Part shown: positions 12,462 to 24,525 of the stretch, one piece after another | Position numbering within the stretch: position 1 is the stretch's first letter | Layout of the letters: the number at the start of each line of letters is the position of its first letter | Origin: Mortierella alpina | Lineage: Eukaryota; Mortierellomycota; Mortierellomycetes; Mortierellales; Mortierellaceae | DNA length: 64,000 nt | Assembly (NCBI GenBank): GCA_029449245.1 | Contig: JANATF010000010.1 | Coordinates: 310,001 to 374,000 of the forward strand | Direction: 5' to 3' | Notes under the pieces: model-generated | Database searches by the model: none | What the model was told of the DNA's origin: nothing | Seen by the model: the letters and a program-made list of their open reading frames with translations, nothing else | Made by a program: the position numbers and the translations under genes

Positions 12462-13732
12462 TGTACCTATGTTGAATCTGTCGAGTATTGACCCACAGCT
12501 TTGCCTGTCTTGTGAACACATAGATTTGGCCTAGTCCAAAATGGCTTGGAAATGGCCTCGAGGAGATTGTAGAGTTCAGTTAGAGAGACGGGTCCTTCTG
12601 ATTTGCCTGTCTCATTGTAAATTATATACCTTAGGGCTTTCAACCACCATAAAAGCGCGTGGCAGTTGTACATCAGTATATCACCCCTTCATCGATTGTC
12701 ACTCCTCGCTTCATAATCACGGATCGTTCATAAAGCGCTCCTTGTCCATCTCGCGCGCAAAGGTCAGTGTCAGAGCCATGACCATGGCCATGGTAGCTCT
12801 TTAGCTCGTCCCCAACACTCTGCGCCAAGGACTGTCTCACATTCGTTGTACCGATAGCCTCATGTTCCACAACCGTGAGCTCAATCAAATGCCTGTGATT
12901 GGTGGGCGCGCTGTGTGGTGCGGGTTGTGGCGATCGAATAAAGAGGGCTAGGGCTCTTCATGCCAGATCCACCTGCGGACCGTTCGCGGGAGATGTGTAG
13001 GGTGATGTAAGAAAAAGCGATGTTTTTGCCGTTGTGGGGGAGAGACTGGACCTTCTATTTTTCTGCCTGTGGGTGAAGCGCCGCACGCTGTCAACAATGA
13101 ACAGGCAACGGTGGCAAATTGCTCTTTAAATAACAGATGGGCGAGGCCCGACAGTTCGTGTTCGTCACACTAACATTTCTAGCCTGAGAGCACATTGCAT
13201 CGAGATTTTAGGGAGTGGAGGGGGGGGGGGGGGTTGACGAGAAAGATCATGACTAAAAGTCGCAAGCGATGGATGTCGCTCCACATGTCAGCTGCAGCGC
13301 AAAGAGGTCAAGATCGATGCCTCCATCCCGCTCCTTGAGGCTCGCGCGGGGGTCTTCTTCAGCTGCACGATGTTTTGATGCTATTCAACGGACACAGCCC
13401 AGGGCCTATGAACACGGGGCAATCAATCAAGAAAAAAAAGGAATGCGACGGAGCTCATTTTTTTCATTTCTTCATTTCTCTCGTCGACCCCTCCTCCTGC
13501 TGCTCCTCCTCCTTCGCCTCCACTGTCTGCCCACCGTTCAGGGCCCCCCGACCTTTAAAATACCGCCCCTCTTGTTGAAAGTGGGCCTTCTTTTCCTTTG
13601 CGTAGACGCCATACCTCCTTCGTCCGTCACGACTCCTCTCCAGATCCGATAGTTCCATCGGAACTCCTCCCCATCTCTCTGCACGTCCTCCGCACGTCTT
13701 TCTACCCCCTCCCCTCCCCCACTTTCGACCTG
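12462..13732. other. Intergenic region, no gene seen
   Basis: About 1.27 kb between Imp1 and the aspartic protease gene. No open frame resembles a known family and no splice model gave a sensible protein. It contains a run of 14 G near 13220-13233. A pyrimidine-rich stretch from about 13450 to the protease start suits a promoter and leader. Confidence 0.6.
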
Positions 13733-16080
13733 ATGAAGTTCTCACTTGCGGCTGCTGTCGTGCTGGCATACGCATCGGTCACGAGCGCTGCAAGCGTAGT
13801 AACGTATGTAGGCATCGATATTTCACCCGGCGCACAAACTGACTCTTCGGTGCATGCAGAATGCACCGCAACCAGCGATGAAGGATGGAGCTGGAATGTG
13901 TAGCATCAATTGCACAGGATCTCTGCCCGAGGGTGTGGAATGGGAAAAGTCGTTTGGGTCCAGCCACTGTGGGGTGAAGACCTAGAGACAAGTCTACTAC
14001 AGCCTGTGGATGATTTCCGAGACACAGGGAAGGGCGTGTTGACCGTTAGATTACATGCGGCACACTGTGGGAGGATTCATTGTCGCGGCAAATTCACCGT
14101 TGATACTATTACTGATCCCCTTACCCCCTGCTGCCCTTACCCCCTGCTCAGTCGACACTGCAGTCGTGCTAACTTGACTTTTCAACTTGCCTCATCATCC
14201 TTGCGCCCCCTAGTGTCCCGATGACAGGGCAGGTCAATACTGCGAATCAAAACGCAGCCTCGATGACTAGGCGCTACCTTCATAAGCGTGGCCTGAGCTC
14301 GTCCATCCCTCTCACAACCGTCTCGGGCGATGTGATGTACAGTAAGTTAAAAATACCCCCGTCCTTTCCTTCTGTCGGTCCTTGCCTAGACCTCTCAGCG
14401 AGCGCCATTGCCTCCCTGTGTAACCTGAATCTAATCGCATTTTCGACTTTGTGCATGGTAGCCGTGCCTGTGGGTCTGGGCACACCTGGGCAGAAGTTCA
14501 ACTTGGCCATCGATACTGGAAGTCCTGTTACCTGGGTCGTTTCAAGCCAGTGCACTCTCAACGAATGCCCCAACATCACCAACCGTTTCAACTGCGCCGC
14601 ATCTACGTAGGTCGACTGGACTGGAGGACTGGACTGTGTTATTCCTCCCCTGTCTGTTTTACAGTGATGGCGACTAATGCACGCGAGGCCTATTTCTTTG
14701 TCAAACGTCCAAAACTTCAGAACGTGCCGAGACTTGAAGTCTCCGTTTAACGCCTCTTACGTCAGTGGCGACGGTGTCCAGGGCCAATACATTTCTGTGA
14801 GTGAATCCGGGGAGAACAGGCGTCGTGCCCTGTGAGCAGTATCTCACAAACACCGGACTAACAGTCTTTCGACACCGACACCGTTTTAGGAGTCATACAC
14901 TCTTGGCAGTCTTCAGTTCATGGCTGCCGCTGGACTTGTCAACGTGGATACCGCGCCTTTGCCCGTGGGTGTTGATGGAATCATGGGGCTGTGGTACTAC
15001 GCCAAAGGTAAAGTCGACGACCGTACGCTGAGACGTGAGCATCGCGATTTAAAACATACTGTTTGCTAACTCGCTGTTCTATAGGTGGAGATGTCCCATT
15101 CTTGAACGTGCTCAAGAACTCGACCGTTCTTGCGCAGCCTCAAGTCGGTATCTGGCTTCAGTCCTCTCCAGACCCCAAGGCAAAATCAGCCCCTGGCGGA
15201 GAAATCACATTTGGAGGTGTGGACGCGACCCGCTTCACAGGCGATTTGACATACGTGAACTGCGTCAGCAATCGGCCATGGACTGTAAGATCATGCTTAG
15301 GAAGAGTCTCGTGTGGCATCCGCTGGATCAGTTGCCTTGTATTAACCTGGACCCCATCTTGAATGCATCTTCAGATCCCAATTGGTGGTATGACCGTCAA
15401 TGGCCGCAACATTAATGTTGCTAATGCGTTGGGCACCATCGACACGGGCACGACTGCAATGTTGATGCCCCAGGCTGTGGCAGACGCCATCAACAGTGCC
15501 ATTCCTGGGTCTGTAAAATCCGTAAGCACAGGCTCTCTTCTCTTGTCTTTGTTGACCCCCTATCGTCCTCTATGCACAACGGATCTGTACTTACCTGATA
15601 TATTCACTTCCCTGACGTTAGGCGAACCAGGGAGGTCTTTGGTTCTTGCCATGTTCTGGATCGACCCTAATTACGATAACGTTTGGAGGCCTCGCCGTCA
15701 GGATCCCTCACAACACTATGGCTATGCAGAACAACAGAGCGAGGGGTAACAATGGTGCAGAGTACTGTTTGAGCGCAGCCATGTTCCCCACCGGCTCTGT
15801 TGTGGCCATTGAAGAGTGGCTGATTGGAGACACGTTCCTCAAGAACGTATACTCTGTCTTTGACTTTGGAACCAATGCTGAGACTGGAGGCCGGATCGGA
15901 TTCGCGCTGCTCGCAAACAACGGCAACAATGGCAACGGCACCAACACAGGAGGTGGTGGAAATGGCGGCAACACGAATGGAGGCAACCCGTCGAGCAGCA
16001 CACCGAGCGCAGCTACAATGACATCGCGCACTCTGCAGGCCTTGGCTGTGGTTGCTGGCGTGGCTGTCGCCATGCTATAA
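13733..16080 (+). CDS. Secreted pepsin-like aspartic protease, probably GPI-anchored
   Basis: Eight exons: 13733-13803, 14214-14341, 14462-14606, 14721-14796, 14890-15007, 15085-15284, 15375-15521 and 15622-16080, giving about 447 residues. All junctions keep frame. The start MKFSLAAAVVLAYASVTSA is a signal peptide, followed by a short propeptide with MTRRYLHKR. The family is A1 (pepsin). The first catalytic box IDTGSPVTW places Asp84, the second TIDTGTTAM places Asp269, and a flap-like YVSGDGVQGQY lies between. The C-terminus has a Gly/Asn/Ser-rich stalk, then a hydrophobic tail ending AVVAGVAVAML, which fits a GPI signal as in yapsin-type wall proteases. It probably acts at the cell surface on proteins or peptides. 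The intron 14342-14461 is 120 bp and stop-free, so retention is possible. The first intron (410 bp) is long for this window and is the least certain junction. Confidence 0.9.
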
Positions 16081-16410
16081 CAATCACAGGACAGATCAGA
16101 TTGAGCCTGATAGAAATATGACTTTGTGCCACCAAATAAAACTACACCCCATTCCTTTCGTCTGCTCATTTCTTTGCTCCATCCCTCTTGCTCATTCCTT
16201 GGTTGCCCATTCCCCCTCTGCACGTCTGGCAATCGACAATCGCGTTCGCAGCCCATTCTTCGTCCCCAGGGCCCATCCGCAACCAACGACCTGCGCCTGC
16301 CCACCCTTCTCCGATCCGCCTCCGTAGCTTGCATATTTATTCACGCGCAGGTGAATACGCACGGGGCACAAGGCAGCGAGCTTGCTGCTCGCTTGACCAT
16401 CGCTTCAATA
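16081..16410. other. Intergenic region between protease and SUN gene
   Basis: 330 bases holding the 3' flank of the protease, with AATAAA at 16135, and a C/T-rich stretch that probably serves as promoter and leader for the SUN-domain gene. No gene seen. Confidence 0.6.
16135..16140 (+). terminator. AATAAA polyadenylation signal of the aspartic protease gene
   Basis: A perfect AATAAA 55 bases after the protease stop codon, in the expected 3' position. The assignment rests on position and hexamer only. Confidence 0.5.
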
Positions 16411-18799
16411 ATGCCCTCGAGTGCCTCGTCGGGTATCGCATCCCGAACCCACTCCCGCTCCCCGTCCTCGTTCTCCTCCGTAAGCTGACCTCCTGATAGA
16501 GTAGTGTCCTGTCTGCGAGCATGATAGCGCGCTAGAGAGACAAACAAAAGCTTACTCGCCATGTACTGTCCCACGCGGTTCTTAGAAGCAACGGCTTGCC
16601 TTCTCCCCCTCGATCAACAGTGCGGTCTTGTCGAAAACCATGAGAGCCAGGACTGCGTCTCAGCGCCTTCAGGACGACGATGATACTATCGACAAATCTC
16701 CAAGTGTTCTTGGATCTAGTGCAACAGGGTACCCGTATTATCCATTCGCCCCATCCAGGCTCTGTTCCCGCATCAATACGTCCGGTCTTGAAGGCAACAT
16801 CCCTTTGGCGCAACAGCTTGCGCTGCCGGCTGCGCTACGAGAGAAGGGGCAGGCACGACTAGATTCAAAATCAGCATTGTTCGAGGCTGATCAAACTTCG
16901 GATAGTCAGACTTTGCAAGATGGCTGCGACGACAGTGATGAGTACGCGGAGGAGGAAGCCATGGTCAGGATGATCGAGAGAGCGGCGGCAGAGCAGCTAC
17001 ACAAGCTAGACCCGCCTCGGTCACGGTGGTGGCGCGCTTGGGGCCGTCCTACGATGAACGTCCAAGGGCAGGGAGAGATGACAAGCCAACGGGGCACACG
17101 CACACCGCCCAACGGTTACAACTGCAACTGGCATGGGAACGACGAAAATCCTGCTGGCAGAGCGATTATTGCAAAGGCCGGAAACGTTGGTCCGTCCACG
17201 GCTTCAAGGTTCACAACTCTATTACTATTAGCAATAGCTCTTTGCACAATCGTGTGGGTCGCGAGCCCTTTCGCAGGTACGAGCGCTGCAGCTTTCAAGT
17301 CCGTGTCTATCGATTCAGGCGTCCTTCTCAAGCAAGCTGCCCTGATCTATTGGCGCCTGCAAGCCTTCCTGCCGCCATGGCTAACGCGTCAAGTACAGGA
17401 ATCTTCTCTTGAAGAACCTTGTCCAAAATCGCGCTGGAAGCACGAAGGCACGCATCATACCGATCCTGGCGACGCAGACTTCATTCGAAAGCTTAGAGTC
17501 GACCTAAATCTGATTGACCAGAGAGTCGTGGGAATCGAACAACAATTGAAAGCATTCATCGAGGAGATGACACCGAGGAGAGACGCTGGGTGGCGTAGCG
17601 AGTGGGCTGAAATCACATTTGTTGAACTGGTCCGCGATGAAATCCCGCCGTATCTGGCTGTGGTCAAAGAACCAGGGACTCGTATCATTCGGATCCCCGC
17701 AAAATTCTGGTATGGCGTGAGGAATCTACTTACTGCTGGAATCCAGGATGGAAGGTCCACCATCAGCAACGACTCACAGCAGGATGCTACCTTGCAAGGC
17801 GAGGAAGCGGACGGCGGAAGCCACACCTGGGACGGGTTCTTGGAGGAGAATGCCATGGCTCTTCAGAACCTGGTGGACGAGCGCATTGCGGTGTACTCCA
17901 GAGACCAGTTTCTCGACCTTGTGAGGGCTGAGACCAGGATGATTTGGGTCGGTATCGAGAATCGAATGCAAGATCGATTAGCAAGATTCCGTTGTGGATC
18001 CGATTGTTCGTCTTCTGAGAGCGCTGCAAAGGCAAAGAACGAGCTTCTCTGGGAGTTGACCAGTCGCGCAGTGGAAGAGCACCCTGCTGATGTCCTGGAA
18101 AAGCCAGATTTCGCACTCTACAATGCTGGTGGACGTGTCATCCCAAAACTGACTTATACGGACTACGTTCGCCAAAAGCACGACATTGGAGTCAAAACTT
18201 GGCCGAGGAGGCTTTTGGCAAAGCTCGTTTACTCGCAATCACTTGCCACCAGGCTGGCAGAGAAGGCCATTCAACCAAGCATGCAAGCGGGCGATTGCTG
18301 GGCAATGAATGGATCTCTAGGTCAAATCGGCATCCGTCTAACTAGGAGTGTTGTGGTGACGGCGGTGACGATTGAGCATGTGGACCCGAGAATGGCACTG
18401 GACAGGGGAAGCGCTCCAAGAGAAATTGAGATTTGGAGTCTTATTGCTCCGCTACCGGGTGAAGGACAAAGCAGCGCTGGGAGACGAGAACCTGAGGAGC
18501 TACACCAATCGCCAATCCAGGGTACCTGGTGGAAGGAGGGATCGCCGTGTCCAGGTGCGAGTCAATTGACGGCTTTCGAGTACAAGGCGCGGACACAGTA
18601 TGGAGCCGACAGACATCAGCTGGATCAGCGGCATAAGGAGACAGCCAAGTATGTCCCGAGTCTCAGGCAGACATTTTCGATTCCCCTGTCGAGACAGAAA
18701 GCAGCGTCGCGCGGAATTGTGCTCAGAATCAACAGCAACTGGGGGCATCCGGAGTTTACGTGTCTCTATCGGGTACGCGTCCATGGACATCCTCAATAG
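16411..18799 (+). CDS. SUN-domain nuclear envelope protein
   Basis: Two exons: 16411-16479 and 16586-18799, giving about 760 residues. The short first exon (23 codons, Ser-rich) joins in phase to KQRLAFSPS; the alternative is a start at the ATG at 16640. The N-terminal 230 residues are polar and would face the nucleoplasm. One transmembrane segment lies at about 233-250. A region with helical, coiled-coil character follows, from about 330 to 390. The C-terminal SUN domain, about 525-757, shows ADVLEKPDFALYNAGGRVI at its start, PSMQAGDCWAMNGSLGQIG in its middle and LRINSNWGHPEFTCLYRVRV at its end. SUN proteins sit in the inner nuclear membrane and bind KASH proteins in the perinuclear space, linking nucleus, cytoskeleton and spindle-pole body. 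The next gene, only 114 bases downstream on the same strand, also looks spindle-related. Confidence 0.9.
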
Positions 18800-18913
18800 G
18801 ATGGATTGAAGACTATATCATGTGACAGTGACACCATAAAGTTTCTGTCTTTTTTTGCACAACCACCACACACCACGCCGCGCAAGGACAACCAAATCGA
18901 CAACACCACGACC

Positions 18914-20741
18914 ATGTTCAACGAGAAGGTTGCAGCATTGGAAGAGTCCTCTGGACGGCTGACCTCCATCGACTTTTCAACACCTCGACTCTATTCTGCC
19001 TTGCTTCTCGAGAATCAGGTAGTGCCCATCAGGAACGCAAAATCATTTGAGCAGAACCTGTTCACATCCAATGCAGGCGAGACTATTAGAAGGTAACAAG
19101 GCGTAGCGGTATCACCAGTCAAGGACACTGCTGACGACTTCATCGCAAAAGGCAATCTGAAGTCTAACAGACAAGGGCATCCCCCGCTATGAACGATGCT
19201 TGCACAACGTCAATAGAATCAAAACAAGGGAGGGCGCCGATGAGTTTGAGACGACCATGGAACTCGCCAAAGCCATGAATGAGATCTGGTAAAAAACATA
19301 GACTTCATTACGAGCAGAACTTGTCTAGATAAGGCGGAAGCGATATTCAACCACCACCCCCTTTGCCTTGTTGCTGCCAAATTGCTAGCCAAAACAAGGA
19401 CGTTCAAGTACGCTTGGATCAGATCACGACGGCTCACGCGGACGTGCTTTCGTCCATTTCTGAACTCACAACAAACCTTGCAGAGGTAGGTGAGAGGGAG
19501 ATATCACAAGTGCGAGATAGAAGGACAAAAAATGAACGTCGCGCACACATAGAGCTGCGATACGGGCTGAGTCTAAGCGGTAAGGAGCTTTTTGACACTT
19601 TCTCACCTTTGCACTCCACGGTTTTTCTGTTGGCCTTGTTACCATGGTGTTAGCTGGAGGAGTCAAATTCGACAGACGAGGCGCAGGGACCAGCCAGACA
19701 GGAGGGAGACGAGGTCATGATCGATATCGTACGGGAAGAAGGAGAGATCTTTGCCTTGGAACAGATACTCAGTGAGAAACGACAGCTGGTAATGCCTAGA
19801 GCAGAATACTGCGATCATACCTCAAGAGATTTACGTCCCAGAAATGCAACTAACTATGATTGCCCGGTCTGTTTTTCATTGTAGCTGAATGACATGCAAA
19901 AGGAGCTGGACGCGCTGGCGGATATTCCAGAGACTAGTTTCATGGATCGGGAAATGGAGGTCGAAGTAAGCCCAGAGATCGATGAGGAGATTGAAGCAAA
20001 GAAAGCACAGGTAAATGAAGCACCAAGATCTTCAAAAACGTTGTTATTTTTTTCACACCACAATGACAAACGTTATTGGTACAATAGACATGGCAGCCTG
20101 ACCATGATTACCTTTATCCATCTGCATTGTCTGCTCATCAGATCGAGCATCTAGACCAAATGATTCAGGAACAACGAAAGCAGGAAGAGGACAACATCGC
20201 ACTCTACGAAGACCTTTTGCGAGAGAGCAACGAACTGTCGGCTATGGAACAAGAAACAGAGGCAATCTTGGAAGAGGATTCCAGTACACACTTTGAGGAA
20301 GTTCAGCGGCTACTACTCAAGGTTATGGAGCAAAACGGGGACACTGTCATCACACCCAAGGGAATCAAGGAAGCTGCGCTCAAGCTGCAAAGGCTTCTCG
20401 ACTGCCTGGAGCGATCGCAACAACTCATTATCACCATCGACGTTCTTCATCAGGTGGCCTCGACCCTGATCGATAGCTGCGCTAATCCAGACACGCCCGA
20501 ATTCGACCCGCCTCGCACGTTGGACAGTCTTTTGTCCGCAAGAGTCCTGCAGCTCATCTCTGAAGCGGAGGGCGTCATCCCCTTCCCGGATCTCAAGGAT
20601 CAGATTGGTCAGGAGGCATTGGAGCGGGGCGCTACAGAATCCCTTGGTGTCCAGGCTGTTTACAGTTTGGTCGCCTCGCACCTTATTGAAATCGACCGCA
20701 GCAAGAACCCGAACCTCGTCTCGCTGGTACAAGGAGGGTAA
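18914..20741 (+). CDS. Coiled-coil protein, probable DASH complex subunit Spc34
   Basis: Seven exons: 18914-19018, 19077-19092, 19171-19288, 19389-19485, 19654-19788, 19885-20010 and 20142-20741, giving about 398 residues. The second exon is only 16 bases; it is needed because reading through either flanking intron gives a stop. The N-terminus, with IDFSTPRLYSALLLENQ then PRYERCLHNV, matches the pattern of Spc34 proteins, where F-x-x-P-[KR]-[IL]-[FY] and ALL-x-N precede an HERALF-like box. The middle is rich in Glu, Gln and Lys with heptad character. The C-terminal 90 residues look globular and end in SLVQGG. Spc34 belongs to the ring-forming DASH/Dam1 complex that couples kinetochores to microtubules. 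The resemblance is from memory and short, so another coiled-coil kinetochore protein is possible. The stop faces the HSPA12-like gene 105 bases away. Confidence 0.62.
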
Positions 20742-20824
20742 ACCCTGTTCAAGGCTTTAGGACGACCCAAGAGCGAGCAAGCGAGAGAGAGAGAGACGCC
20801 GGGAGGTGTGTACTGTACCACAAC

Positions 20825-20830
20825 TTTATT
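20825..20830 (-). terminator. AATAAA polyadenylation signal of the HSPA12-like gene
   Basis: On the minus strand an AATAAA lies 17 bases after the stop codon at 20847-20849. Position and sequence fit a polyadenylation signal. Confidence 0.5.
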
Positions 20831-20846
20831 GTATTATAAATGCTTA

Positions 20847-23595
20847 TTAGAATTGGCACAAGGTGGAGATGATCTCTCCATTCTGGAACTCGGCCTCGGC
20901 CTTCAACTCGGTGCGTCCAAAGAACAGGCGCAACGTGAAGATGACGGGCGTTCCCGGTGCTGCGCCGGGCATGTGAGGGAGCGGAATCGTGAAATCGCAC
21001 AGCTTTTGGACACCAGGAGAATCCACAAACTCGGGCTGGTTCTCGCCGTTGTAGACATAGAGGGGCGAGGACAGCGGTTCTGGGTACTTGTGCGTGATGT
21101 ATTTTTTGCTGATGCACTCATCCACAGCGATCGACTGTCCAGGGCGAACAAACACAGAGAAGCCATCCCGGACGCGATATTTGCCGTCCTGCATGTACTT
21201 CTTGTCGACTGGGTCACCCGCCTTGTAAGGGCGTGTGGTGTCGACACCGTACCAACGACGGGCCACACGCGCTTGGATGGGTTGCTGGGTCAATCCGTGG
21301 TAGACGGCGCCGCGGACGACGGCGAGGTCAGGGCGAGGAGGGTAGCGGATGAGGGGCACTCGGCTTTCAAATTCTTGCTGGACACGCTTGTGAAGATAAG
21401 GCGACGATCCAAAGCCTCCGACGAGGAAGATGGCTGAGCACTGTTGGGACTGGAACAACTGTCCGTCAATCAGACCCAGGACCTGGTTCACGACGGGATC
21501 AAAGACGAGCTCACGCATCTCTTGTGCCGAGATGGCCAACAAACCGTCCTCGAGTCTCAAATCCAAGTCGACCAAGTTGGCGACGGATGCTGGCATGGAA
21601 ATGAACGAGTCCTCGTCACCGTCGAACTGAGGTTTATGCATAAAGACAAACTCTTCCATGATCTGAGCCCAGGCCTTGGGCTGTAGGTCATAGCGTTGCA
21701 GTTTGTGGCGGACGAGCATTGAAAAGTTCTCGTCCAAGAATCCAGATCCACAACTGGCTCCTGATCCGCGAGTGACCTCCGTGAGCGCACGAGTACCACT
21801 GCTGTAATCGACCTGGAAGACGATCAAATCGACCGTTCCACCTTTTTGGACAAAACGAAAAAAGACGATGGCATCTGTAAGAATCCCTGCTGAAACAGAA
21901 GTGTACACTCATTATCACATCCTTGAATACTTTACCTCCAGCATCACAAATCATGAAACGATCTCCGTGACGAAGGTTGAATTGCTCGCACTTCTTTTCA
22001 CAGTACATCGCTGCAGCCTCGGGCTCGGAGACGAGGAGTAGACGGTGAGGGGGGTCCTGAGGTTGGATGAGGCCAGCCTGGATGGCGGTTTGACGCATGA
22101 CACCCTTGGCAGCGTCCGTCCACATGGCAGGGACTGTCAGGCAGTACTGGATATGTTGAGGATCGACCATGCCACCACCGCTGTTCTTGATGATCTCATT
22201 GATGGCGTGGGTGTGCATGGCGCGAAGATAGTCGCTAATGGCCGACTGTGGGTTGATGGTGCGGGGCAAAGGTGGGAGGTAAGGGGCCAGGTCATTATCG
22301 AGGAACAGCTTGAACTTTTGCAGCAGGTCGAGGTTGCGGCTGTTGGGAGTGAGCATCGCTGCCTTGGCAGCATAGCCCCATGAATGCATCTTGTCGTTTT
22401 CCTTGCTGTATGCGCTGACGGTTGGCACCTTTCCATACAAGTTGGCCTGATGTGGCCTAAGAGTGAAAAAAAAAAAACCGAGCCCTGCGATGAGTCCTCC
22501 GAGGTCGAGATCTAACAGCGGGAAGGATCGAGATATCAACAATAGGAAGCATTGACCAGACCAAAACTTACCAGGTGGTCATCTCCAGAACGTCGCCGTT
22601 GCTCTTGAAGGCATAGGCCACTCCGGAGAACGTTGTTCCTAAGGACCAAGCAAGCAGAGAAGAAGGGGTGCAAGAAGAAGAGGCACATGTCAGTCGTGGG
22701 ATGTGTGCAGCTGCTACACTGTTTGCGAACCAAGGGGGGGTAAGTGAGTCCTGTCGTGTTGGACCATACACTGAGGCGTTTTGGCAGTGTTCTTTTTTTT
22801 TGTTCCTCTCACACGATGCGTCCAGGCGAGCTACTCGTGCTCAGCTGGTAATCTCTCCGCTTGTTCGCTGCTCCACTTGCGATGGATCATCAGCCTGCCA
22901 TGCTCTTTCATCCCGAAGAAAATTGACCTCCGGTTCATCGAGTCCTTACCGAAATCAATGGCGACCAACAGGGGATATTCGCTGCCAAGGGTGGCATTGG
23001 GACGAGGCTGAACTTGCTGGGTGGAGGGGGGAGGGGCAGCCTGGCCAGGTTGGTGCTGCTGCTGCTGTCCGGGGTCTGCATAGCCGCCCTGAGCATACGG
23101 CTGCTGCTGGCCCTGAGCATTCGCGGCGTCATTCGATGGACGGCCATACGAGAGCGGTTGAATCGAGACAGTTGCAGGGACGGGGGCATGCTGCTGCTGT
23201 TGCTGCTGTGGTGCGGGCTCCTGCTGGTATGGCTGCTGGTGCTGCTGGTATGGTTGTTGTTGCTGGTACTGTTGTTGCTGGTATGGTTGCTGCTGGTACT
23301 GTTGCTGCTGGTGGGGGTCACCCTGGCCAGCATAGGGATCATAGGCGCCGGGAGCCTGGCCGCCATAGACGTCGGCTTGCACAGGCTGGTTCTGTCCATA
23401 GTGAGGTTGCTGCTGCTGCTGTCCTGGGTAGTACTGCTGTTGCTGTTGGTAACCGCCGTAGGGGTCGACGGTGCCTTGGTTAGGAGAGCCGTAGTTGGGC
23501 TGCTGCTGCTGTTGCTGGCCACCATTCTGCTTCTGCAGAGCAGCCTGGTAGAGCTGGCGCTGCTGTGCGATGTGGGCCGGGACTTGATCAGACAT
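20847..23595 (-). CDS. HSPA12-like Hsp70-family ATPase with Gln-rich N-terminal region
   Basis: Four exons in transcript order: 23595-22950, 22638-22572, 22456-21936 and 21841-20847, giving about 742 residues. The first 200 residues are an unusual low-complexity head rich in Gln, Pro, Tyr and Gly, prion-like in composition, encoded by CAG/CAA tracts. The actin-like ATPase follows. Phosphate loop 1 is VAIDFGTTFSGVAYAF (about 210), with the exon 1/2 junction inside the glycine codon. Phosphate loop 2 is CDAGGGTVDLIVF (about 408-418). An adenosine-type motif, IFLVGGFGSSPYL, lies near 550. The sequence matches the divergent HSPA12 branch rather than canonical DnaK/Ssa proteins; no EEVD end or typical substrate-binding domain is visible. 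HSPA12 proteins are cytosolic with poorly known clients. Any role of the Gln-rich head in condensation or sensing is inference. Confidence 0.9.
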
Positions 23596-24525
23596 TTGCT
23601 TCGCTGCTGCCGGATTGCGATTGTCTTCGGGGGGGAGGTGGAACGGGCAGAGAAGTGAAGAGAAGTGAAGAGAAGTGAAGAGAAGTGAAGAGATGAAGAG
23701 AGTGAAGAGAGAGAGATGGGGCTGCGGGAGAAAAGAAAGGGAGGACAGAGGAAGAAATGAGCAGCGACGAGAAATACAGGATGGACCTTTGTGGAATTGT
23801 AAGTGCGCACAAGAAAACAAAAACACACTGACAAGAGTCACTTCCCACCACCAGATATCGCACAGAACACACACACATCCACCTGCGCGCGGCGAGGGAC
23901 AAGCGGACAAGAGCAGAGCAGGGCGAATGGCTCTTTGCCCCCGGGGAGCAGGAAGGGGGCTTGTCTTGATGAGCATCTCGCCGCAACCAGCCTTGTACTT
24001 TCCTCGCCCTCGACCCTCGCACCGCGTCGGACGCGCTCTATGTGCAGGTAGCCTCCAACGTGCAGCACCGCCACACGACGATAGCAAGGCTGCAAGTGCG
24101 TCCTTAGTCTGCACTGGCATGAGCCCTCCTCCTCCTCCTCGCTCCTCCTCCTCTCTCCTCCTGCCCTCTCTGCTAGAGAGGCACCAAGGCGAACTACCAT
24201 CCAAGGTGCGACGCGGCTGTTTCTCCGAGGGGCTGAGGCAGAGAAAGAGAGCGTAACCGTACCGTAGCGCGATCCTCATCCGCTCCAAGGACGACACGAC
24301 AAATTTCACACGCCTGATCGCGTCGTTGCAAACTGAACCAGACGCAAAATCATCCGTGGCCAAGATAATGCGACCTTCATCCCTTTCCCCGCCCCACCCA
24401 CCCACACCTCTCTCTCTCCCTCCTTCCCTCCCTCCCTCCCTCTCTCTTTCGGCAAACATATCCTCCATCCATCCAGACACTCCAATCTCTTACTCCCTTT
24501 TCTCACATATCCAAGACCCCCGACC
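23596..24525. promoter_or_regulatory. Divergent intergenic region between HSPA12-like and Fmp46-like genes
   Basis: 930 bases between genes pointing away from each other. A four-copy 10-bp repeat lies at 23651-23690, just 5' of the HSPA12-like start. A long C/T-rich run lies at about 24380-24450, upstream of the Fmp46-like start. Long open frames here on the minus strand are only upstream extensions of the HSPA12-like frame and show no conserved sequence. Confidence 0.55.
23651..23690. repeat. 10-bp tandem repeat (AGAAGTGAAG)x4
   Basis: Four perfect copies in the presumed 5' leader or proximal promoter of the HSPA12-like gene, some 55 bases before its ATG. On the transcript strand the repeat is pyrimidine-rich. 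Confidence 0.9.

Noticed and set aside
15708-16334. 208-codon minus-strand frame over the end of the aspartic protease
   Set aside because: It overlaps a well-supported exon on the other strand and shows no family resemblance; it is a composition shadow.
22668-23483. Long + strand frames (271 and 214 codons) opposite the Hsp70 gene, Leu/Val-rich or Ala/Gly-rich
   Set aside because: They are antisense shadows of the CAG/CAA-rich head of the HSPA12-like gene; the composition follows from CTG/TTG reading of the repeat.
23596-24480. N-terminal extension of the HSPA12-like frame up to 24480
   Set aside because: The sequence upstream of MSDQV is low-complexity with repeat-derived residues, and the leader has pyrimidine-rich promoter character; the ATG at 23595 is the sensible start.
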